Positions 7,971 through 15,557 of a DNA stretch of 64,000 nt are shown here, in pieces. Source of the stretch: G958296245 sp965262055 (GTDB lineage: Bacteria > Chloroflexota > Dehalococcoidia > Lucifugimonadales > G958296245); assembly GCA_965262055.1 (NCBI GenBank), contig CBDHEI010000002.1, positions 2,418,001 through 2,482,000 on the forward strand. Reading direction: 5' to 3'. Within the stretch, counting starts at the first letter, position 1. Each line of letters opens with the position of its first letter. Under the pieces are notes generated by a model that did not search any database, was not told the origin of the DNA, and saw nothing but the letters and a program-made list of their open reading frames with translations. A program made the position numbers and the translations under genes.

Positions 7971-9221
7971 ATGCCTCACGGGTTCCACAGCGTGCGGATA
8001 CGGCAGCTGGTGAAGAGAGCAGCCGCCTCCTTCCGGGTAAACGACTGGACGCTCAACCAGAGCGACCCGGACGGACTGAGGTACCTGGCGACCATTTCAG
8101 TCAGAGCGAACTGGTTCGTAGCCGCCATAGGTTTGATTGAACTGGTCTATCGCCCCAATCTCGACTTCGGGGTTGCCAGGTATGCCACCTTTGTGCTGCT
8201 CGTGCTGGTGTTGATCGGGTTCAACGGGTACATTCACTACCGTATTCTTTCGAGCAGGCCGATCACGTGGCGCTGGCTTTTCGCTCTCTACGCCTTGGAC
8301 GTGTTCCTGGTTTCGGCGATGTTGGCGTTAAGCTACGGCTTCAGCCACGACTTCGTGCACCTGTTCTACTATCCCGCGCTGGCCTTAATGGCGGTGCTAT
8401 TCTCTTCCTTCAGGCTCAACATGGCCTGGGTGACGATAGCGTCCCTCGTCTACGTGGCGATCAGCCTGACCGTGGGGGATGGAATAGACACCGAGGCCGG
8501 GGACGAGAAGACGCTCCTGGCCAGGATAGCCGTCATGTATGTGGTCGTGGCGGCGGTCAACCTGGCAACCAGGTTCGAGCGGATGAGATGGGGGCAGGCG
8601 GTGGAGCGCGAGCGGGCGCTTCAGCGTGAGCGGGTCGAGCTGTCCCAGGCCATTCACGACACGGCGGCCCAGTCTGCGTACATGGTTGGGTTGGGCATCG
8701 ACACGGCGAAGACGCTTGCCGGAGACGCGAACCAGGAGCTGACCTCCACGCTTGAGGCGACGTCCCGGCTGTCCCGGTCCGTCATACTGGAGTTGAGACA
8801 TCCCATAAACATGGGCGGCATCTACGAGGGCAGGGAGTTGAGCCGGTCTCTCAGGTCCCACGCGACCAGCTTCACGAACGTCACCTCGGTGCCCGTCGAG
8901 ATGACTCACATGGGGGTCGAGCCGCCACTGTCGGTCGAGGCCAGAAGCCTGCTCTTCTCGATCGCGCACAACGCGCTCACCAACGCATACCGCCATGCGG
9001 AAGCGAGCAGGGTGACTATAAACTTGGAGTTTGCCGAGAAGGATAGTCGCCTGTCGGTGTCGGACGATGGCGTCGGGCTTCCCGATGATTACGCGGAGCG
9101 CGGTAACGGCTTCACGAACATGAGCAGGGCCGCCGAGCGGCTGGGCGGGCGTCTTGTCGTGGACCAGAGAGGCGCTATGGGCGGCGCGACCGTGACCTGC
9201 GTGGTCCCGCTGGAAAGATAG
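7971..9221 (+). CDS. Membrane sensor histidine kinase (NarL/DesK type)
   Basis: A 416-residue kinase from ATG 7971. Five or six hydrophobic helices occupy roughly residues 40-200 (for example YATFVLLVLVLIGFNGYIHY). A short coiled coil then leads to the phospho-acceptor block VELSQAIHDTAAQSAYMVG. The ATP-binding part shows an N-box (HNALTNAYRHAEASRV), G1 (DDGVGLPDD) and G2 (GNGFTNMSRAAERLGG). This is the HisKA_3 plus HATPase layout that pairs with LuxR-type regulators. The response regulator follows 16 bp later on the same strand, so the two form an operon. The signal is unknown; the input appears to be the membrane domain itself. Confidence 0.9.
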   Translation: MPHGFHSVRIRQLVKRAAASFRVNDWTLNQSDPDGLRYLATISVRANWFVAAIGLIELVYRPNLDFGVARYATFVLLVLVLIGFNGYIHYRILSSRPITWRWLFALYALDVFLVSAMLALSYGFSHDFVHLFYYPALALMAVLFSSFRLNMAWVTIASLVYVAISLTVGDGIDTEAGDEKTLLARIAVMYVVVAAVNLATRFERMRWGQAVERERALQRERVELSQAIHDTAAQSAYMVGLGIDTAKTLAGDANQELTSTLEATSRLSRSVILELRHPINMGGIYEGRELSRSLRSHATSFTNVTSVPVEMTHMGVEPPLSVEARSLLFSIAHNALTNAYRHAEASRVTINLEFAEKDSRLSVSDDGVGLPDDYAERGNGFTNMSRAAERLGGRLVVDQRGAMGGATVTCVVPLER

Positions 9222-9237
9222 TGAGAGGAGGACCGGG

Positions 9238-9921
9238 ATGTCAGCAGGCGAGCGCATAAGGGTGATGATCGTTGACGACCATTCAATCGTGAGGGTCGGT
9301 CTGAAGCAGGTCCTCGATCAGTCCGGCGAATTCGAGGTGGTGGGACAGGCGGCGGATGGCGAGGAGGCGGTCAGGGTGGCAGCAGACGTGTCGCCGGACG
9401 TGGTGGTGATGGACGTGATGATGCCGAAGAAGGATGGAGTGGAGGCATGCAGGGAGATCATGGAGTCCGCGCCCGAGACCCGCGTGCTCATGCTCACGGC
9501 CTCGACGGAAGAGGACGCCGTCGTGGAGGCCGTGGCCGCCGGCGCCACCGGATACCTCCAGAAGGAGACTGACAGGGAACAATTGCTGTCAGCCGTGCGG
9601 AACGTGGCCCTGGGCAATCTTCGTCTGCCAACCGAAAGTGTAAGAAGGGCGTTCGAGGCGATACGAGGCGGCGGAAGGACGGAAGATACCCCCGCCGGGT
9701 TGACTTCGAGGGAGCGGGCGATACTCGTCTCCTTCGCCCAAGGTATGTCCTACGCTCGGATAGCGGAGGCGAGGGGGATCAAGCCGGTAACCGTTCGGAA
9801 CGCCATCTACGGCATCCAGCGAAAGTTGAGTGTCGGGACGATGCAGGGGCTAGTACTCTGGTCCGTGCGTAACGGACTGCTGGACAACTATACAACGGAC
9901 GGCTTGCGCAGGTGCCCCTGA
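9238..9921 (+). CDS. LuxR/NarL-type response regulator
   Basis: A 227-residue regulator with a receiver domain (VMIVDDHSIVR acidic pair, VVVMDVMMPKKDG phospho-acceptor Asp, LMLTAS Thr, LQKET Lys) and a C-terminal helix-turn-helix (LTSRERAILVSFAQGMSYAR, then KPVTVRNAIYGIQRKL). A good ribosome site, GAGAGGAGG, precedes the ATG. It is the cognate partner of the kinase upstream, with 16 bp between the genes. It probably controls genes outside the visible region, since downstream lies IS debris. The GRTEDTPA linker and HTH look intact, so the pair is likely functional. Confidence 0.93.
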   Translation: MSAGERIRVMIVDDHSIVRVGLKQVLDQSGEFEVVGQAADGEEAVRVAADVSPDVVVMDVMMPKKDGVEACREIMESAPETRVLMLTASTEEDAVVEAVAAGATGYLQKETDREQLLSAVRNVALGNLRLPTESVRRAFEAIRGGGRTEDTPAGLTSRERAILVSFAQGMSYARIAEARGIKPVTVRNAIYGIQRKLSVGTMQGLVLWSVRNGLLDNYTTDGLRRCP

Positions 9922-10140
9922 ACACGTTCATTTTGGCCTTGTCTTCACAGAGGCACAGCAGAGACATTAGGAAGGCCCAGCTGCAAACCTTATAGGGGGC
10001 TTGGGGCTGAGGAGACCACGATGGTGATCACCTGAACGTTTCCTTATGTTGGGACATCCCACCGGAAAGTTCGCAGTAGGGCCCGATGCTCCTATAGATG
10101 TCAAGGAGTGCTGCGGACTATATGGGCTGAGTCCCGTAGG

Positions 10141-10524
10141 GCGGACCGCAGGATCAAGGCAGCTCGCTTCCCCGCCACGAAGAGCCTCGACACCTTCGAC
10201 TTCCTGGCCATGCCGTTAGTGAACAAGCTCCTGGTCATGCAGCTGGCACGCTGCGAGTACGTAGACCGGCGTGAGAATGTCATCGCCATAGGCAACAGCG
10301 GCACCGGCAAGACCCATGTGGCCCTCAGCCTGAGGCTCGCCGCCTGCCAGAGGGGGCTGTCGGTCGGCTTTGCCACCGCCGCCTCGCTGGTCCACGAGCT
10401 GATCGAGGCCAGGGATGAGCGACGACTACTCAACCTTCAGAAGAAGCTCGCCCGGCTCAAGCTGCCCATCATCGACGAGCTTGGCTTCGTCCCACTCTCC
10501 AAAACCGGCGCTGAGCTCCTCTGT
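10141..10524 (+). pseudogene. istB fragment (IS21-family ATPase), both ends missing
   Basis: The frame encodes the middle of an IstB transposition helper ATPase: RRIKAARFPATKSLDTFDFL, then the Walker A loop GNSGTGKTHVAL and the Walker B/sensor region LKLPIIDELGFVPLSKTGAE. The first about 56 residues are replaced by unrelated sequence before about 10,141, and homology stops after GAELL at about 10,524, shortly before the ISNCY element. It overlaps in content (about residues 57-95) with a second IstB fragment at 13,767, so the two fragments come from different IS21 copies, not one interrupted gene. Confidence 0.8.
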
Positions 10525-10560
10525 CAAGGGCGGAGTAATCTTAGGCCACGGGGTGTCGAC

Positions 10561-12188
10561 GCTCAGCGATTATGTCCGCTTAAGTGTCAAGGGAAAATGT
10601 CCTCTAAGTAGATTGCCATGCTAGCAGATTAAGGCACTGCCGACGTTGCGCGGGCGGGCGACATGGGTGGGCTTTCGGCATCGATGTACTTCCTCATGGT
10701 GTCTCTGTGTATGCTCAGTTCCCGGGCGATCCCACGGATGGACAGCCCCTTGCGCTTCGCCTTCTGGACCGCCTTCCATCTCGCCGTCTGAAGTGGGGTG
10801 GGCTTTCTGGATCGCGGAGTCGCAGTCCTGCGAACTCTTGCGGCGCCGTTGCGGTCAGCATCGTCGCGGAGTCTGTCCACTACGAGCATTGTGCCCATTG
10901 ACGTCACCTCGTCCCCCGACCTCCTGATGACACCGTTGGTGTAGCGGCTGGGACCAGCCGTGTGCACGGTCCGCGTGTCGAAGCTGCGCAGGATATTTGG
11001 CCGTGGAGGCGCTTGCTGGGAGGCGACGGTACGCCCTTCGTGTTGCACTGCCAGTCGGCCGTCCAGCCCCTCGAGTACTTCCACCACCGACCCGGCATAG
11101 CTCGGCCGAGACTTGTCGGGAAGCAACTGCAGGGTGCGCCAGCGGTATTTCACCGTGTTGTCCCGTCCAACCCTGCGCCTGTACTTCAGGCATAGGACTG
11201 TGTCCAGGCACATCCCCGGGTCTGGGACCCGATACGCGGTGTCTGCGTTCTCCGGCGGCACACGAAAGCGTTCATTGAAGCGGGGCAGGAAGTCGTTGAG
11301 CACGCGGTTAGCGTCATCGATGGTGGTCGCGCCTGCGAGTCTCAGCTCCGTGACCAGTCTGTCCTGGAGCGTGCCCGCGGTGCGTTCCACGCGGCCTTTG
11401 GCTTGTGGAGATCGTGCGAATATCAGCTGTACGCCGATCTCACCCATAGCGCGCGAGAACTGGGTGGGAGCGGCGACGGTCTCCGACGGCGGCGTGTGCT
11501 TGAAGACGCCATGGCGGTCTGAATAGAGTGCGAGCGGTATGCCGTAGCTCCGTATCAGATCCCGCATCAGCAGTAAGTAGCTGCGGGTGTTCTCCCGCTC
11601 GCAGAACAGGGCATTGACGACACAGCCAGTAGCGTCGTCGACCGCCAGCAGTAGCGTGAACTGGGGGCCATCTTCTCCCAGCCATCTGTGGTAGCTGCCG
11701 TCGATCTGTATCAGCATTCCCTCGCGAGTCATCCGCTGCCGTCGAACACGATGCTTCGGCGGCCTGCGACGGCGAGGACTGTTCATACCGGCGTCAGTCA
11801 GTATCTTGCGTAACGTGTTACGATCGATGTCTATGCCCTCTCGCTCCCTCAGCAACTCGCTCAGGTGCGTGTGGTTGACTCCCGCGTATCGGGTCCGCGC
11901 CAGGACCACCACGTCGGTCGCCAACGGGTCCGATGTAGCGTTGGCCGGTCTGCGACCTCGATTGCCGTGAGCGAGTGCGGCTGCGCCGTCCCTTCTGTAG
12001 GCCGCCAGAATACGCCTGGTGTGGCGCGCGCTCACTCCCATCAAAGTCGCTGCCTGCTCCGTGGTCATATGGTCCGCCATCAAACTGTTGAGAACCTGAA
12101 GCCTTGTCTGCTCTCTCTGCGTCAATGTCACATGTTCCTTCATGCGGACATTTTCGCTTGACAGTTAGCGAGGACATAATCGCTGAGC
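10561..12188 (-). mobile_element. ISNCY-family insertion sequence
   Basis: About 1.63 kb with long terminal inverted repeats of roughly 40 bp. Both ends begin GCTCAGCGATTATGTCC and continue with TGTCAAG and GAAAATGTCC after a short variable part. One complete transposase gene lies inside. No target-site duplication is seen (left flank ends GTCGAC, right flank begins AGTTAC), so the ends may have been brought together by recombination. It sits between two IS21-derived segments. Confidence 0.82.
10629..12143 (-). CDS. ISNCY-family transposase
   Basis: A 504-residue transposase with an N-terminal helix-turn-helix (MTTEQAATLMGVSARHTRRI), a basic linker (AHGNRGRRPANA), and an integrase-like DDE core beginning MLIQIDGSYHRWLGEDGP. 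This combination is typical of ISNCY/ISDol1-like elements. The core continues with YSDRHGVFKHTPP and QAKGRVERTAGTLQDRLV, which hold the later acidic residues. A second helix-turn-helix-like segment near the C-terminus (GLSIRGIARELSIHRDTMRK) is unusual in position. The frame is complete and the start follows TTCCTTCAT on the complementary strand. Confidence 0.88.
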   Translation of the reverse strand: MKEHVTLTQREQTRLQVLNSLMADHMTTEQAATLMGVSARHTRRILAAYRRDGAAALAHGNRGRRPANATSDPLATDVVVLARTRYAGVNHTHLSELLREREGIDIDRNTLRKILTDAGMNSPRRRRPPKHRVRRQRMTREGMLIQIDGSYHRWLGEDGPQFTLLLAVDDATGCVVNALFCERENTRSYLLLMRDLIRSYGIPLALYSDRHGVFKHTPPSETVAAPTQFSRAMGEIGVQLIFARSPQAKGRVERTAGTLQDRLVTELRLAGATTIDDANRVLNDFLPRFNERFRVPPENADTAYRVPDPGMCLDTVLCLKYRRRVGRDNTVKYRWRTLQLLPDKSRPSYAGSVVEVLEGLDGRLAVQHEGRTVASQQAPPRPNILRSFDTRTVHTAGPSRYTNGVIRRSGDEVTSMGTMLVVDRLRDDADRNGAARVRRTATPRSRKPTPLQTARWKAVQKAKRKGLSIRGIARELSIHRDTMRKYIDAESPPMSPARATSAVP

Positions 12189-12269
12189 AGTTACAGGAGT
12201 GGCGCTGCAAAACTGGACCACCCGCCGCCTTCTATAGAGTTGGAGGCAACTCGATGGAAGGTGTGAAGG

Positions 12270-13770
12270 ATGTACAAAGTGGAACTGTACGTTCGAGTGC
12301 GCCGGGCCTGCATGGTGGAAGGGATGAGCACGCGAGAGGCTGCCCGCGTGTTCGGTCTGCACCGGGACACGGTGCGCAAGATGCTGGAGTACTCGGTGCC
12401 ACCCGGGTACCGTCGACAGTCACCGCCGCGTCGCCCTAAGCTGGACCCGTACCACGGGGTGATCGACCGGATACTGGAAGAGGACCGCAGTCTTCCGAGG
12501 AAGCAGCGCCACACGGCGAAGCGGATCTATGACCGTCTGAGAGCTGAGCACGGGTTCACCGGCAAGTACACGATAGTCAAGGACTACGTGCGCGAGCGGC
12601 GTCTCCGGACACGCGAGATGTACGTTCCGCTCTCCCATCCTCCTGGTGATGCCCAGTGCGACTTCGGCCAGGCGAAGGCGGTCATCGGAGGAGTGGAGCA
12701 GACCATCCACTACTTCGTGCTGGACCTTCCCCACAGCGACGCGTGCTTCGTCAAGGCCTACCCCGCAGAGACGACCGAGGCGTTCTGCGACGGTCACGTC
12801 TCGGCGTTCTCGTTCCTGGGCGGCGTGCCGCGGAGCATCTTGTACGACAACACGAGACTGGCGGTGGCCAGGATCCTGGGAGACGGCCGGCGCCAGCGTA
12901 CTCGTGTGTTCTCGGAGCTGGTGTCGCACTACCTGTTCGAGGATCGGTTCGGCCGTCCCGGCAAGGGTAACGACAAGGGCAAGGTGGAGGGGCTGGTGGG
13001 ATATGCTCGCCGGAACTTCCTGGTGCCTGTGCCGTCGTTCCCGAGCTTCGATGCGCTCAACGCCTACCTAGAGGAGAGGTGCCTGGAACGGATGGGGAGA
13101 CAGCTGCGTGGGCACAGGGAGACGATAGGCCAGCGGATGGAGCGTGACCTGGAAGCCCTGCTGGCGTTCCCCGCCGTGCCATACGACGCCAGCGACAAGC
13201 ACGTGAGCCGTGTCAGCTCCCTGTCCCTGGTGCGGTACCGGACCAACGACTACTCGGTGCCCGTGGCCTACGGTCACAGGGAGGTGGTGGTCCGGGGCTA
13301 TGTGGGTGAGGTGGTGATCAGTTGCGGGGCAGAGGTGATAGCCCGGCATCCGCGCTCATACGAACGCGACGACTTCGTCTTCGACCCTGTCCACTACCTG
13401 CCGCTGCTGGAGCGCAAGACGGGAGCGCTGGACCAGGCTGCTCCGCTGGCCGGGTGGGAGTTGCCGGAGGAGTTCGGCATGCTGCGCAGACTGCTGGAGT
13501 CAAGGATGGGCAGGCGAGGCAAGCGTGAGTTTGTGCAGGTGCTGCGGTTGGTGGAGAACTTCCGCAAGGAGGAGGTGTACGAGGCCGTGCGTGATGCCCT
13601 CAGGCTCGGCGCCATAAGCTTCGACGCCATCAAACACCTGGTGCTGTGCAGGATAGAGGGACGTGACCGAGAGACTCAATCTGGAGCTGTACCCCTACCT
13701 GCCCAGGGTCACCGTGACGAAGACGTCGGCCAGCGACTACATGGCGCTCATGTCGGGGATCGGGCGGTGA
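12270..13770 (+). pseudogene. istA, IS21-family transposase, frameshifted near its end
   Basis: IstA-like integrase-type transposase. The N-terminal helix-turn-helix reads MSTREAARVFGLHRDTVRKM; the catalytic core shows AQCDFGQAKAVIGG, SILYDNTRLAV and GRPGKGNDKGKVEGLVGYAR. Up to about codon 465 the frame is normal (HLVLCRIEGRD). The true ending (ERLNLELYPYLPR to MSGIGR, stop 13,768-13,770) is in the +1 frame, so one extra base lies near 13,660. Without it the ribosome reads straight into istB, producing a 658-codon chimera. Transposase activity is doubtful because the C-terminus is replaced. Confidence 0.85.
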
Positions 13771-14054
13771 GCGAGAGGTCTACGGTGCTGTTGGAGCACC
13801 ACCTCAAGGAGCTGAAGCTGCCGACGTTCCTGAGAGAGTACGGCAAGGTGTCCGGCCAGTGCGCCGCCGAGGGCGTCGACCATCAGGGCTACCTGCTGAG
13901 GCTCTCAGAGCTTGAGCTGATAGACCGCCACCATCGCATGGTGGAGCGCAGGATCAAGGCTGCGCGCTTCCCTGCCACAAAGAGCCTCGACACCTTCGAC
14001 TTCCTGGCCATGCCGTCGGTGAACAAGCACCTGGCCATGCAGCTGGCACGCTGC
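13767..14054 (+). pseudogene. istB N-terminal fragment
   Basis: Begins at a GTG that overlaps the normal istA stop (GTGA), the usual IS21 arrangement. It encodes the first about 95 residues of IstB (STVLLEHHLKELKLPTFLRE, then RRIKAARFPATKSLDTFDFL, ending MQLARC) and lacks the Walker motifs. The reading frame continues without a stop into the C-terminus of an HsdR protein. It cannot supply the ATPase function needed for transposition. Confidence 0.8.
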
Positions 14055-14246
14055 GCCTTCACTGATGAGCAGGTGCGTTGGCTGGAGGCTATTCGCGACC
14101 ACATCGCGGGCAGCGTCAGCATGACGCCGAGCAACTTCCAGTACGCCCCCTTCAACCAGCAGGGCGGCTTGGGCAAGGCGTGCGAGCTGTTTGGGGAGGA
14201 GTTAGAGGGACTGCTCGAAGAACTCAACCTGGAGCTGGTGGCGTAG
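14055..14246 (+). pseudogene. hsdR C-terminal fragment (type I restriction subunit)
   Basis: The last 63 codons match the C-terminal tail of type I restriction R subunits: DEQVRWLEAIRDHIAGSVSM, then YAPFNQQGGLGKACELFGEE and a closing ELNLELVA. The helicase and nuclease parts are gone; the fragment is fused in frame to the istB remnant. With the truncated hsdM downstream it marks a type I restriction-modification locus destroyed by IS activity. Confidence 0.75.
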
Positions 14247-14288
14247 ATCGGACGTGCGGGGCTTTGTCCACCACCGCCAATATGACTG

Positions 14289-14317
14289 TTGAACGTCCAA
14301 CGATCTCGTCTCATAAT
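14289..14317 (+). promoter_or_regulatory. Promoter of the toxin-antitoxin pair with overlapping palindrome
   Basis: TTGAAC (14289-14294) and CATAAT (14312-14317) are 17 bp apart, a good sigma-70-type fit, with the antitoxin ATG 29 bp downstream. The near-palindrome GTTGAACGTCCAAC overlaps the -35 box and is a plausible autoregulatory operator, as is usual for toxin-antitoxin operons. Confidence 0.6.
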
Positions 14318-14345
14318 GAGGAGAGTGGTAAGGGGGAGGTAGTCG

Positions 14346-14546
14346 ATGACCACCGCAGATGAAATCAAACAAGCAGTGCTGAGTCTTCCTGAAGCCGAGT
14401 ACGCCAAGATCATAGACTGGCTTCACGAGTTGGCAGAGGAGGCATGGGACAGGGAGTTCGAGGAGGACGTGCTGGCCGGCAAGCTGGACTTCCTGAAGGC
14501 AGAGGTTGAACAGGCCAAGCGGGAAGGCACGCTGAGGGAGTTGTAG
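14346..14546 (+). CDS. Antitoxin of a type II toxin-antitoxin pair
   Basis: A 66-residue, acidic, helical protein (TADEIKQAVLSLPEAEYAKI, then EEAWDREFEEDVLAGKLDFL). Short proteins of this build, with an N-terminal dimerising helix and an unstructured toxin-binding tail, are antitoxins of ParE/RelE partners. The ribosome site GGGGGAGGT lies just ahead of the ATG. The stop overlaps the toxin start by one base, so translation is coupled. The family (ParD/RelB-like) cannot be fixed by eye. Confidence 0.75.
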   Translation: MTTADEIKQAVLSLPEAEYAKIIDWLHELAEEAWDREFEEDVLAGKLDFLKAEVEQAKREGTLREL

Positions 14547-14800
14547 TGCATCGCACTACGCCCCAATTCTGGTCGCATTTTGAGCGGCTGCCTGAAACAG
14601 TTCAGAGGACTGCGCACCGAAACTTCCAGTTGCTCAAGGATAGTCCGAGACACCCGTCGCTCAGGTTCAAGAAGGTCAACGACTATTGGGCGGTTCGAGT
14701 GGGACGTTCCTACAGAGCTATTGCCATCGAAGAAGGACAAGATCTATTCTGGGTCTGGATCGGTAGCCACGACGAGTATATGCGGGTCATTGCCCGGTAG
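14546..14800 (+). CDS. ParE/RelE-superfamily toxin
   Basis: An 84-residue protein starting with GTG that shares a base with the antitoxin stop. The fold signature of the superfamily is visible: an N-terminal helix pair (FWSHFERLPETVQRTAHRNF), then strands HPSLRFKKVNDYWAVRVGR, SYRAIAIEEGQDLFWVWIG and a closing HDEYMRVI. RelE relatives cut mRNA in the ribosome and ParE relatives poison gyrase; which applies cannot be told here. Full length and undisturbed, so the module may stabilise the island. Confidence 0.82.
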   Translation: MHRTTPQFWSHFERLPETVQRTAHRNFQLLKDSPRHPSLRFKKVNDYWAVRVGRSYRAIAIEEGQDLFWVWIGSHDEYMRVIAR

Positions 14801-14841
14801 GAGGTCAAGCGGATGAACAATCAAAACAGGCTGCTACTGTC

Positions 14842-15525
14842 AGTCCGCCCTTCGGACGGAAGTCCAGCTTCACCTTCGTCAACACGGAGGGGGAATCGGA
14901 GCGGGAGAGCCTGGTAGTGGAGCGCCCCGACTTCTGGGCCACGACCAGCAACAAGCAGCTCAACTTCCTGCAGCACGTGCGAACCCTGCTGAAGATGCAC
15001 GGGAGGGCGGCTGTCGTCGTACCCGACAACGTCCTGTTCGAAGGCGGCGCCGGTGCGGCGGTGCGGCGGCGCCTGCTGGTCGAGTGCGACGCCCACACCC
15101 TCCTGCGGCTGCCCACCGGCGTCTTTTACGCCCAGGGTGTCAAGGCCAACGTGCTCTTCTTCGACCGCAAGCCCGCCAGCGAGACCCCGTGGACCCGCGA
15201 CCTGTGGATCTACGACCTTCGCACCAACCGGCGCTTCACCCTAAAGACCAGCCCGCTGACACGCTCCGACCTGTACGACTTCGTAGCCTGTTACAACTCG
15301 GAAGACCGCCGCGAGCGCCAGGAGACCGAACGGCTCCGCCGATTCAGCTACGACGACCTAGTGAAGCGGGACAAGGTGAACCTCGACATCTTCTGGCTGC
15401 GCGACGAAAGCATGGAGGACTCTGCCAACCTGCCGCCTCGGGACCAGATCGCCGAGGAGATCGTCGAAGACCTCCGTACTGCCCTGGAACAGCTCGAAGA
15501 GATTGCAGTCGACCTGTCGGCATAG
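14842..15525 (+). pseudogene. hsdM C-terminal part (type I DNA methylase), N-terminus lost
   Basis: The frame resembles the C-terminal half of HsdM N6-adenine methylases: PPFGRKSSFTF, FLQHVRTLLKMHGRAAVVVP, then DNVLFEGGAGAAVRRRLL and LRLPTGVFYAQGVKANVLFF. Homology starts exactly at the catalytic motif IV, whose first residue is now Ser (SPPF) in place of the usual Asn/Asp. The SAM-binding motif I and specificity-contact regions upstream are missing, so it is inactive. GTG at 14917 could start a shorter product. It is followed 32 bp later by the SNF2 gene. Confidence 0.82.
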
Positions 15526-15557
15526 ACGGAGGTCCTCGTACAACTGGAATCCTTGCC

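Larger units (their letters stand above)
12189..14054 (+). mobile_element. IS21-family element, truncated
   Basis: Carries a full-length but frameshifted istA and only the first about 95 codons of istB, after which the sequence switches to an hsdR fragment. The left terminal repeat is not obvious because the ISNCY element abuts it. A downstream IS21 end is missing. The remains suggest insertion near the type I restriction genes followed by deletion. Confidence 0.75.

Noticed and set aside
13767..14246. IstA-IstB-HsdR chimera as a functional fusion enzyme
   Set aside because: The fusion depends on a frameshift in istA, lacks the IstB Walker motifs and retains only a short HsdR tail.
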